A stretch of DNA of 52,345 bases. Source: a virus. The notes beneath the pieces were generated by a model. That model ran no database searches. It saw only the letters and a program-made list of their open reading frames with translations, and was not told the DNA's origin. Shown one piece after another: positions 1 through 8,397 of this stretch (within the stretch, counting starts at the first letter, position 1; each line of letters opens with the position of its first letter). The DNA lies in IMG/VR virus record IMGVR_UViG_3300035070_002843, positions 1 through 52,345 of that record; one strand, 5' to 3'. Made by a program: the position numbers and the translations under genes.

Positions 1-2549
1 GCATAATTACCGTCTATTGCTACTAATTGGCCAAAGAGATCACTAGCACTTGTACTATAAGCATTAGGATTATCTAGTGTGTGTAGTAATGCGCCAGTAG
101 TGACATTAAAAATATAGGCTTTACCTGAACTAAGACCACCAGAATCATCTTCTCCGTAAGCACCAACAATAGCATAGTTGCCCGATATTGCTACTGAGAA
201 ACCAAAAAAATCACTAGCACTTGTATCATAAGCATTAGGATTGTCTAGCGTATGAACCAGTGTGCCTGTTACTACATTAAAAATATATGCCTTACCTGAA
301 CTACCACCACCAGCATCATCTTCCAGATAAGCACCAACGATAGCATAATTACCAGATATTGCTACTGAGAAACCAAAGTTATCACCAGCACTTGTACTAT
401 AAGCATTAGGATTGTTTAGAGTATGAACTAATGCTCCAGTGGTGATATCAAAAATATATGCTTTACCTGAACCACTACCACCAGAATCATCTTCTCCGTA
501 AGCACCAACAATAGCATAATTACCGTCTATTGCTACTCGAAAACCAAAATAATCCTGAAGACTTGTATCATAAGCATTGGGATTATCCAGCGTGTGAAGT
601 AATGCACCAGTAGTTACATTAAAAATATATGCTTTACCTGAACTAAGAGGACCATCATCTTCTTGATAAGCACCAACAATAGCATAATTACCTGATATTG
701 CTACTGAATAACCAAAGTTATCGGCAGCACTTGTACCATAAGCATTAGGATTATCTAAAGTGTGTAGTAATGCTCCAGTTGCGACATCAAAAATATAGGC
801 TTTACCTGAATCACTACCAGCAGAATCATCTTCAGCATAAGCACCAACGATAGCATAATTACCAGATATTGCTACTGATACACCAAAGTTATCATTAAGA
901 CTTGTATCATAAGCATTGGGATTATCCAGCGTGTGAAGTAATACACCAGTAGTTACATTAAAAATATATGCTTTACCTGAACCAGTACCACCAGAATCAT
1001 CTTCTTGATTAGCACCAACAATTGCGTAATTGCCAGATATGGCAACGTACAGGCCGCCGCCAAAGTTATCACCAACACTTGTACCATAAGCATTAGGATT
1101 ATCTAGAGTGTGCAAAAGTTTAGTTGCATTAAAAGAGGCGTTCTTAAAAGCTATATTATCCTTATTAAGAAAAGTTTTATCTGATAATTCTATCTGGTCA
1201 ATTCTATCCAATACAAATGATAAAGGAAATAAATATGCTTTACCTGATTCAGCACCACCTAGCAATTCATCTTCAGTATTAGCACCAACGATAGCGTAAT
1301 TACCAGATATTGCTACTGCCCGACCAAAGTTATCATCAGCACTTGTATCAAAAGCATTTGGGTTATCTAGCGTATAAACTAATACTCCAGTGGTGACATC
1401 AAAAATATATGCTTTACCTGAGCTAAGACCATCAGAATCATCTTCCAGATAAGCACTAACGATAGCGTAGTTGCTTGAAATTGCCACTGAATAACCAAAG
1501 AAATCACTACCACTTGTACTATAAGCGTTAGGGTTATCCAGCGTGTGTAGTAATGCACCTGTTGCTACATCAAAAATATAGGCTTTACCACTACTATTAC
1601 CACCAGCATCATCTTCTTGAGAAGCGCCAACAATTGCATAATTACCAGACATTGATACTGACCAACCAAAATAATCATTAAGACTTGTACCATAAGCATT
1701 TGGATTATCTAGTGTGCGTACTAAAGCGCCAGTTGCTACATTAAAAATATAGGCTTTACCCGAACTAGTACCACCATCATCCTCGGCATAAGCACCAACG
1801 ATTGCGTAATTACCTGAAATTGCTACTGAATAACCAAAGAAATCAAAAGAACTTGTGCCAAAAGCATTTGGATTATCTAGTGTGTGAACCAAAGCACCAG
1901 TAGTGGCATTAAAGATATAAACTTTACCTGAACTAGTACCACCAGAATCATCTTCAACAAAAGCACCAACGATAGCGTAGTCGCCCGATATTCCGACTGA
2001 GTTACCAAAGTTATCACTACCACTTGTACTATAAGCATTAGGATTATCTAGCGTGTGTAGTAATGCGCCAGTTGTGACATTAAAAATATAGGCTTTACCT
2101 GATTGAGTACCACCAGAATCATCCTCGTCAAGAGCACCAACGATAGCATAGTTACCAGACATTGATACTGAGTAACCAAATCGATCAAAACCACTTGTAC
2201 TATAAGCATTCGGGTTATCCAACGTATGAACTAACGCGCCTGTAGTGACATTAAAAATATAGGCTTTACCTGAAGTAGTACCACCAGCATCATCTTCAAA
2301 ATAAGCACCGACGATAGCGTAATTACCTGATATTCCGACTGTTACACCAAAATTATCTTCAAAACTTATACTATAAGCATTTGGGTTATCTAATGTAATA
2401 TAACTTGCTATATTATTATATCCAATATTAACGGTACCTCCGGTTGGTGCGGATGTTAATACCGTCGCATCGTTGAAGGTAACAGTACCTACATTGACTA
2501 GATTTTTACTATCATCTATAACGGTTGTATTGTTTACTTTAATTGCCAT
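1..2549 (-). CDS. FG-GAP-like double beta-propeller virion protein, copy 1 (C-terminus beyond window)
   Basis: Open frame from ATG at 2549 to the window edge (about 849 codons), so the C-terminus is missing. The N-terminus (MAIKVNNTTVIDDSKNL) is the short module that starts many marine T4-like phage fibre proteins. It is followed by 57-residue repeats with core FG-SV-ISGNYAIVGA and SGKAYIFNVTTGALLHTLDNP, resembling the FG-GAP_2 type. I count seven repeats, a linker at about 1111-1240, then seven more, the last one cut at base 1. Seven repeats would close one beta-propeller, so two propellers are predicted. The role is inferred: virion-surface adhesin or receptor binding. It lies 4 bases after the stop of copy 2, so it is probably co-transcribed. 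Upstream Shine-Dalgarno is weak (GGAATAA). Confidence 0.85.
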   Translation of the reverse strand, partial: MAIKVNNTTVIDDSKNLVNVGTVTFNDATVLTSAPTGGTVNIGYNNIASYITLDNPNAYSISFEDNFGVTVGISGNYAIVGAYFEDDAGGTTSGKAYIFNVTTGALVHTLDNPNAYSTSGFDRFGYSVSMSGNYAIVGALDEDDSGGTQSGKAYIFNVTTGALLHTLDNPNAYSTSGSDNFGNSVGISGDYAIVGAFVEDDSGGTSSGKVYIFNATTGALVHTLDNPNAFGTSSFDFFGYSVAISGNYAIVGAYAEDDGGTSSGKAYIFNVATGALVRTLDNPNAYGTSLNDYFGWSVSMSGNYAIVGASQEDDAGGNSSGKAYIFDVATGALLHTLDNPNAYSTSGSDFFGYSVAISSNYAIVSAYLEDDSDGLSSGKAYIFDVTTGVLVYTLDNPNAFDTSADDNFGRAVAISGNYAIVGANTEDELLGGAESGKAYLFPLSFVLDRIDQIELSDKTFLNKDNIAFKNASFNATKLLHTLDNPNAYGTSVGDNFGGGLYVAISGNYAIVGANQEDDSGGTGSGKAYIFNVTTGVLLHTLDNPNAYDTSLNDNFGVSVAISGNYAIVGAYAEDDSAGSDSGKAYIFDVATGALLHTLDNPNAYGTSAADNFGYSVAISGNYAIVGAYQEDDGPLSSGKAYIFNVTTGALLHTLDNPNAYDTSLQDYFGFRVAIDGNYAIVGAYGEDDSGGSGSGKAYIFDITTGALVHTLNNPNAYSTSAGDNFGFSVAISGNYAIVGAYLEDDAGGGSSGKAYIFNVVTGTLVHTLDNPNAYDTSASDFFGFSVAISGNYAIVGAYGEDDSGGLSSGKAYIFNVTTGALLHTLDNPNAYSTSASDLFGQLVAIDGNY

Positions 2550-2553
2550 TTTA

Positions 2554-5175
2554 TTATTCCAATACCATTTGAATGGCCTTATCTAAATATGTCATATTAT
2601 CTACTGCAAAAATATAAGCTACACCTGAAGCGTCAAATGATGGCGCCCCATCAGAGTCGCCTTCCAGATCAGCTCCAACAATGCAATAGTTTCCAGATAT
2701 TGCTACTGATACACCAAAATAATCAACAAAACTTGTGCCATAAGCATTAGGGTTATCTAATGTGTGTACTAATGCTCCAGTAGTGACGCTAAAAATATAT
2801 GCTTTACCTGATTCAGTACCACCAGAATCATCTTCATTCCGTGCACTAACAATAGCATAGTTACCAGATATTGCTACTGATATACCAAAGTTATCGCCAG
2901 CACTTGTACCGTAAGCATTTGGATTATCTAGTGTATGTAGTAATGCGCCAGTAGTGACGTTAAAGATATATGCTTTACCTGATTGAGTACCACCAGCATC
3001 ATCTTCCAAAACAGCACCAACAATTGCATAATTACCAGATATTGCTACTGACCGACCAAATTGATCATTAGCACTTGTACCAAAAGGATTTGGATTATCT
3101 AGTGTGTGTAGTAATGCTCCAGTAATGACGTTAAAAATATAGGCTTTACCCGAACTAGTACCATTAGCATCATCTTCATTCTCAGCAGCAACAATACAGT
3201 AATTACCTGATATCGCTACTTTATTTCCAAAATTATCACCAGTACTTGTACCATAAGCATTAGGATCATCTAGTGTATGGACTAGTGTACCAGTCACAAC
3301 ATTATAGATATAAGCTTCACCAGCCGAACCTACACTACCAGTCGCGTTGCCGATTATAGCATAATTACCAGATATTGCTACTGATCGGCCAACAGTGGCT
3401 ATTGTATGAATTAAAGCACCAGTGGTCACATTATAGATGTATACTTTATTAGAACCAGAAGCAGAAACTATAGCATAGTTACCAGATATGTCTGCCTCTC
3501 CACCAAAATAAGAAAAATTAGCCGGGCTAGGATTATCCAGCGTATGAAGTAATTTTCCAGTAGTTGCATTAAAGATATAAACTTTACCTGAATAAGTAAG
3601 GCCAGCATCATCTTCTCTTTCTACACCGAGAATAGCGTAATTACCAGATATTTTTACATAATGACCAAAATAATCACCAGAGGCCTCACCATAGCCACTA
3701 GGGTTATCCAATGTCTGAAGTAATTGACCTCCAACATAAGCTTGATTAAATATTGGATGTGCTGCGTCAAGTGCGCCACCACCAACAAAGTTTATTTGAT
3801 TAATCTTAGATATACTAATGGTATCATCAACTGCAAATGTATATGCTTTACCCGATTCAGTACCACCAGCATCATCTTCAAAATAAGCGCCAACGATAGC
3901 GTAATTACCAGATATTGCTACTCCCCAACCAAAATTATCACTAGCACTTGTGTCATAAGGATTAGGATTATCTAGAGTATGAATCAATGCACCAGTAGTT
4001 ACGTTAAAGATGTAAGCTTTACCTGATTGAGTACCACCAGCATCATCTTCAAAATAAGCACCGACGATAGCATAATTACCTGATATCCCGACTGACCGAC
4101 CAAAGAAATCACTAGCACTTGTGCTATAAGCATTCGGGTTATCTAGTGTGTGTAGTAATGCGCCAGTTGTTACGTTAAAGATATATGCTTTACCTGAATC
4201 ACTACCACCAGCATCATCTTCTTGATTAGCACCAACGATAGCATAATTACCTGATATTCCGACTGATAAACCAAAGTAATCAGCACCACCTGTACCATAA
4301 GCATTTGGATTGTCTAATGTGTAAACCAAAGCACCAGTCGTTACATCAAAAATATATGCTTTACCTGAGCCGAGACCACCAGCATCATCTTCAAAATAAG
4401 CACCGACGATAGCATAATTACCTGATATCCCGACTGACCGACCAAAAAAATCCTGAATACTTGTACCATAAGCGTTAGGATTATCTAGCGTATAAACTAA
4501 TGCTCCAGTAGTGACGTTAAAGATATAAGCTTTACCTGAAGCACTACCACTAGAATCATCTTCAAAATAAGCACCAACGATAGCATAATTACCAGATATT
4601 CCGACTGAGATACCAAAATAATCCTGAATACTTGTACCATAAGCATTAGGATTATCTAGAGTATGTAGTAATGCGCCAGTAGTGACGTTAAAAATATATG
4701 CCTTACCTGAACCATTACCAGCAGATTCATCTTCAGCATAAGCACCAATAATAGCGTAATTACCAGATATTGCTACTGAGAAACCAAAAAAATCACTAGC
4801 ACTTGTATCAAAAGCATTAGGATTATCTAAAGTGTGTAGTAATGCTCCAGTGGTGACATTATAGATATAGGCTTTACCTGAATTAGTACCACCAGCATCA
4901 CCTTCTTGATAAGCACCAACAATAGCATAATTACCAGAGATTGCAACTGATTGACCAAATCGATCGTTCCCGCTCGTACTATAAGCATTAGGATTATCCA
5001 ATGTGTGTAATATAGTAGAACCAATATTATCTGTGCTTACATTGGACTTATCATATACAGTGACAACTCCTGTGGCCGTTGAGATTGATGTGGTATCAGT
5101 AAAACCAAGACTAGTAACATTTGTTAAATTTCGGCTATCATCTATAACCGTGGTTCCCAAAACTTTAATTGCCAT
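2554..5175 (-). CDS. FG-GAP-like double beta-propeller virion protein, copy 2
   Basis: 873 residues, complete. A short N-terminal fibre-type module (MAIKVLGTTVIDDSRNLTNV) precedes 14 FG-GAP-like repeats of about 57 residues. Seven repeats are followed by a linker of about 35 residues (around IS-KINQINFVGGGALDAA) and seven more, fitting two seven-bladed beta-propellers. Repeats 9 and 10 are shortened and the most diverged. The linker looks like a second copy of the N-terminal module. No catalytic signature is visible. Likely a tail-tip or fibre adhesin, inferred from fold and position. The start lies 2 bases after the stop of copy 3 with no clear ribosome binding site, suggesting translational coupling. 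Confidence 0.88.
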   Translation of the reverse strand: MAIKVLGTTVIDDSRNLTNVTSLGFTDTTSISTATGVVTVYDKSNVSTDNIGSTILHTLDNPNAYSTSGNDRFGQSVAISGNYAIVGAYQEGDAGGTNSGKAYIYNVTTGALLHTLDNPNAFDTSASDFFGFSVAISGNYAIIGAYAEDESAGNGSGKAYIFNVTTGALLHTLDNPNAYGTSIQDYFGISVGISGNYAIVGAYFEDDSSGSASGKAYIFNVTTGALVYTLDNPNAYGTSIQDFFGRSVGISGNYAIVGAYFEDDAGGLGSGKAYIFDVTTGALVYTLDNPNAYGTGGADYFGLSVGISGNYAIVGANQEDDAGGSDSGKAYIFNVTTGALLHTLDNPNAYSTSASDFFGRSVGISGNYAIVGAYFEDDAGGTQSGKAYIFNVTTGALIHTLDNPNPYDTSASDNFGWGVAISGNYAIVGAYFEDDAGGTESGKAYTFAVDDTISISKINQINFVGGGALDAAHPIFNQAYVGGQLLQTLDNPSGYGEASGDYFGHYVKISGNYAILGVEREDDAGLTYSGKVYIFNATTGKLLHTLDNPSPANFSYFGGEADISGNYAIVSASGSNKVYIYNVTTGALIHTIATVGRSVAISGNYAIIGNATGSVGSAGEAYIYNVVTGTLVHTLDDPNAYGTSTGDNFGNKVAISGNYCIVAAENEDDANGTSSGKAYIFNVITGALLHTLDNPNPFGTSANDQFGRSVAISGNYAIVGAVLEDDAGGTQSGKAYIFNVTTGALLHTLDNPNAYGTSAGDNFGISVAISGNYAIVSARNEDDSGGTESGKAYIFSVTTGALVHTLDNPNAYGTSFVDYFGVSVAISGNYCIVGADLEGDSDGAPSFDASGVAYIFAVDNMTYLDKAIQMVLE

Positions 5176-5177
5176 TT

Positions 5178-7859
5178 TTATTGCACCATTGTGTATAGAC
5201 GATCTAAGTTACTAAGATCTTTTGTTGCAAAAATATATGCTTTACCTGACGCACTACCACCAGAATCATCTTCAAGCCGAGCGCCGACAATTGCATAATT
5301 ACCGTCTATTGCTAATGAGTAACCAAATTCATCACTAGCACTTGTGTCATAAGCATTGGGGTTGTCTAGTGTGTGTAATAATGCACCAGTGGTGACGTTA
5401 AAAATATATGCTTTACCTGAGTTACCACCGGCAGATTCATCTTCTAGAAAAGCACCAACAATTGCATAATTACCAGATATTCTGACTGAATCACCAAAGT
5501 AATCATTAAGACTTGTACCAAAAGCATTTGGATTATCTAGTGTGTGTAATAATGCGCCTGTTGCGACATTAAAAATATACGCTTTACCTGAAGTAGTACC
5601 ACCAGCATCATCTTCACTACTAGCACCAACGATTGCGTAATTACCCGATATTCCGACTGAATCACCAAACCGATCATTAGCACTTGTGTCATAAGCATTT
5701 GGATTATCCAACGTGTGAAGTAATGCACCAGTAGTGACGTTAAAGATATATGCTTTACCTGAACTATTACCACCAGCATCATTTTCAATGCTCGCGCCAA
5801 CAATAGCATAATTACCTGATATTGCTACTGACACACCAAAGTAATCATTAGCACTTGTACTATAAGCATTCGGGTTATCCAACGTATGAACTAACGCGCC
5901 TGTTGTGACGTTAAAAATATACGCTTTACCTGAAGTAGTACCACCAGAATCATCTTCACCGTAAGCACCAACGATAGCATAGTTACCAGACATTGCTACT
6001 GAGTAACCAAAGTAATCATTAAGACTACTGCCAAAAGGATTTGGATTATCCAGCGTGTGTAGTAATGCGCCGGTTGTTACGTTAAAAATATACGCTTTAC
6101 CTGAATTAGTTCCGCCAGCATCATCTTCCTGTCTTGCACTAACGATAGCGTAATTGCCTGAAATTGCTACTGACCAACCAAATTCATCACTAGCACTTGT
6201 ATCAAAAGCATTTGGATTATCTAGTGTGTGTAATAATGCGCCAGTAGTTACATTAAAAATATAGGCTTTACCTGAGCTAAGACCACCAGCATCATCTTCC
6301 AGATAAGCACTAACAATGGCATAATTACCTGAAATTGCTAATGAGTAACCAAATCGGTCAGCATCACTTGTACTATAAGCATTAGGATTGTTTAGAGTAT
6401 TTACTAACTCACCCTGGTTAACCCTTACAGACAGTAATTCACTGTCTGATCTTAACTCAGAACCATTTGAAAATTGTATTTTATCAACGTGGTTAACATT
6501 GTAAATATCATCTACTGTAAGGATATATGCTTTACCTGAAAATAATTCAATAGAATCAGATTCGGTTGGCGCACTAACGATCACATAATTACCTGATATT
6601 CCGACTGAGTTACCAAATTGATCACTAGCACTTGTGCTATAAGCATTAGGATCGTTTAGCGTATGTAGTAATGCGCCAGTAGTGACATCAAAAATATATG
6701 CTTTACCTGATGTAAAACCACCAGTATCATCTTCAAAAACAGCACCAACAATAGCATAATTGCCCGATATTCCGACTGAGTAACCAAAGTTATCATTAGC
6801 ACTTGTAAAATAAGCATTAGGATTATCTAGTGTGTGTACTAAAGCGCCAGTTGCTACATTAAAAATATATGCTTTACCTGAACCAGTACCACCAGCATCA
6901 TCTTCATATCTTGCACCAACGATAGCATAATTACCGTCTATTGCTAATGAGTAACCAAATTCATCACCAGCACTTGTGTCATAGGCGTTTGGATTGTCTA
7001 GTATATGAACCAGTGCGCCCGTTGCTACATTAAAAATATATGCCTTACCTGAGCTAAGACCACCAGCATCATCCTCGGTATAAGCACTAACAATAGCATA
7101 ATTACCTGAAATTGCTACTGAGCTAGCAAATGCATCAAAGGTAGCCGTTGAATAAGGATTGGGGTTGTCTAATGTGTGTACTAAAGCACCAGTAGTGACG
7201 TTAAAAATATATGCTTTACCTGAATTAGTATTGCCAAATTCATCTTCCAGATAAGCACCTACGATAGCATAATTACCTGATATTCCGACTGAGAAACCAA
7301 ATTGATCACCAGCACTTGTACCATAAGCATTCGGGTTATCCAGCGTATGTAGTAATGCGCCAGTAGTGACATCAAAAATATAGGCCTTGCCTGAACTAAC
7401 ACCACCAGAATCATCTTCCAGATAAGCACTAACGATAGCGTAATTGCCTGATATAGCAACTAACCGACCAAATTGATCACTAGCATTTGTGCCAAAAGCA
7501 TTAGGATTGTTTAATACATGAATTAGTAAACCAGTAGTAACATCATAAATATACACCCTACCTGTATCACTACCATCAGAATCATCCTCTTGATAAGCAC
7601 CAACAATTGCGTAATTACCAGATATTGCTAGTGAGGATCCAAATCTATCACCAGCACCACCAGTATAGATATTTGGATTATCCAATGTGTGAACTAAAGT
7701 GCCACCTGTCTGATGTATACTAAATGTGCTATTTAAATTTACAGTTACATTTACTGATGCTGATGAGAGTACTGAGGCATCAGGGAATGTAACGGATTGA
7801 ATATTGGTAAAATTTTTACTGTCATCAATAACGGTAGTTCCGTTAACTTTTATTGCCAT
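5178..7859 (-). CDS. FG-GAP-like double beta-propeller virion protein, copy 3
   Basis: 893 residues, complete and first in the three-gene array. The N-terminal module (MAIKVNGTTVIDDSKNFTNI) is followed by 7 repeats, a linker around VNHVDKIQFSNGSEL, and 7 repeats, matching copies 1 and 2. Within each repeat the scaffold (LDNPNAY, FG-S, GNYAIVGA, SGKAYIF) is nearly invariant. Variation is concentrated at the residues just before FG and in the acidic EDDAGG turn. A good ribosome binding site (AAAGGAG) precedes the ATG, and a T4-type late promoter core lies 36 bases further upstream, so this gene probably leads the operon. Inferred role: trimeric or peripheral adhesin of the tail. An environmental carbohydrate-binding role is also possible. 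Confidence 0.88.
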   Translation of the reverse strand: MAIKVNGTTVIDDSKNFTNIQSVTFPDASVLSSASVNVTVNLNSTFSIHQTGGTLVHTLDNPNIYTGGAGDRFGSSLAISGNYAIVGAYQEDDSDGSDTGRVYIYDVTTGLLIHVLNNPNAFGTNASDQFGRLVAISGNYAIVSAYLEDDSGGVSSGKAYIFDVTTGALLHTLDNPNAYGTSAGDQFGFSVGISGNYAIVGAYLEDEFGNTNSGKAYIFNVTTGALVHTLDNPNPYSTATFDAFASSVAISGNYAIVSAYTEDDAGGLSSGKAYIFNVATGALVHILDNPNAYDTSAGDEFGYSLAIDGNYAIVGARYEDDAGGTGSGKAYIFNVATGALVHTLDNPNAYFTSANDNFGYSVGISGNYAIVGAVFEDDTGGFTSGKAYIFDVTTGALLHTLNDPNAYSTSASDQFGNSVGISGNYVIVSAPTESDSIELFSGKAYILTVDDIYNVNHVDKIQFSNGSELRSDSELLSVRVNQGELVNTLNNPNAYSTSDADRFGYSLAISGNYAIVSAYLEDDAGGLSSGKAYIFNVTTGALLHTLDNPNAFDTSASDEFGWSVAISGNYAIVSARQEDDAGGTNSGKAYIFNVTTGALLHTLDNPNPFGSSLNDYFGYSVAMSGNYAIVGAYGEDDSGGTTSGKAYIFNVTTGALVHTLDNPNAYSTSANDYFGVSVAISGNYAIVGASIENDAGGNSSGKAYIFNVTTGALLHTLDNPNAYDTSANDRFGDSVGISGNYAIVGASSEDDAGGTTSGKAYIFNVATGALLHTLDNPNAFGTSLNDYFGDSVRISGNYAIVGAFLEDESAGGNSGKAYIFNVTTGALLHTLDNPNAYDTSASDEFGYSLAIDGNYAIVGARLEDDSGGSASGKAYIFATKDLSNLDRLYTMVQ

Positions 7860-7895
7860 CTTCGCTCCTTTGAACTCGGCTACTTATTATATCTT

Positions 7896-7903
7896 TATTT
7901 ATA
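7896..7903 (-). promoter_or_regulatory. T4-type late promoter core (TATAAATA)
   Basis: Exact TATAAATA on the minus strand in the 47-base gap between the small assembly-type gene and propeller copy 3, ending 36 bases before the ATG at 7859. This is the consensus recognised by the gp55 sigma factor in T4. gp55 is not in the window, but a gp33-like coactivator is. Confidence 0.65.
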
Positions 7904-7906
7904 ATA

Positions 7907-8383
7907 TTATATTTGAATATCTAATGTTGGTTCATCAATAAAATCAAATGGATTTTCCATATCTAAATACTTTTTCCACTCTTCAATGTGGTTTAATATT
8001 TTATTTCTATCCTCAACTGATATATTTTCATTAAAATATTGATCATTGGCAGTATCATCTGCACCACCAGGTGATACGTATAATATACAATGTAATCTAT
8101 AAATTTCAGAATTAATAAAATTATTAATCACCGTTCTTTTTTCTGATAATACCTGCTGTCTTTCAGCTTCCGTTATATCTTCTATTGTCCAGTTATTGCC
8201 ATCCCAGGCTACTTTTTTACGTGTAACATCATACGGCAAATCTCTAACTGGAGCTAATACATAGCCAGCATCAGCAATCTCTTCAGCAGTAAATGTAGAT
8301 TTATTAGTACGTGTTGTACCATTTGATAATCTGATTCTATCTGGAAGAACCGTAGGATATGCGCCGTTATAAGAATAAAGCAT
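7907..8383 (-). CDS. small tail-fibre-associated protein, possibly an assembly factor
   Basis: 158 residues with the ATG at 8383 (MLYSYNGAYPTVLPDRIRLS), preceded by AAGGA at good spacing. A longer frame reaching back to 8482 overlaps the upstream gene by 85 bases and is less likely. The N-terminal half (Y-PT-LP-RIRLSNG-TRT) resembles small proteins encoded beside fibre genes in marine phages and is vaguely XkdW-like. The C-terminal half is charged and helical (ERQQVLSEKRTVINNFINSEIY). No enzyme motif is visible. Its place directly after a tail protein and before the propeller operon suggests a fibre chaperone or connector role, but this is inference. Confidence 0.7.
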   Translation of the reverse strand: MLYSYNGAYPTVLPDRIRLSNGTTRTNKSTFTAEEIADAGYVLAPVRDLPYDVTRKKVAWDGNNWTIEDITEAERQQVLSEKRTVINNFINSEIYRLHCILYVSPGGADDTANDQYFNENISVEDRNKILNHIEEWKKYLDMENPFDFIDEPTLDIQI

Positions 8384-8397
8384 TATTAGTAATTCCT

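Larger units (their letters stand above)
1..7690. repeat. array of 171-bp protein-coding repeats (about 42 units)
   Basis: The three propeller genes are made of a 171-bp unit repeated in the same frame. Copies of the GNYAIVGA codons fall at exact 171-base steps (for example near 160, 331 and 502). About 14 units occur per gene, interrupted by one linker each (near 1110-1240, 3725-3840 and 6400-6520). Long stretches are near-identical between units and genes, so recombination, gene conversion and assembly collapse are all plausible here. Confidence 0.9.

Noticed and set aside
1-7690. CRISPR-like or satellite repeat
   Set aside because: The 171-base units are in frame throughout and encode a regular protein repeat; no short palindromic repeats with unique spacers.
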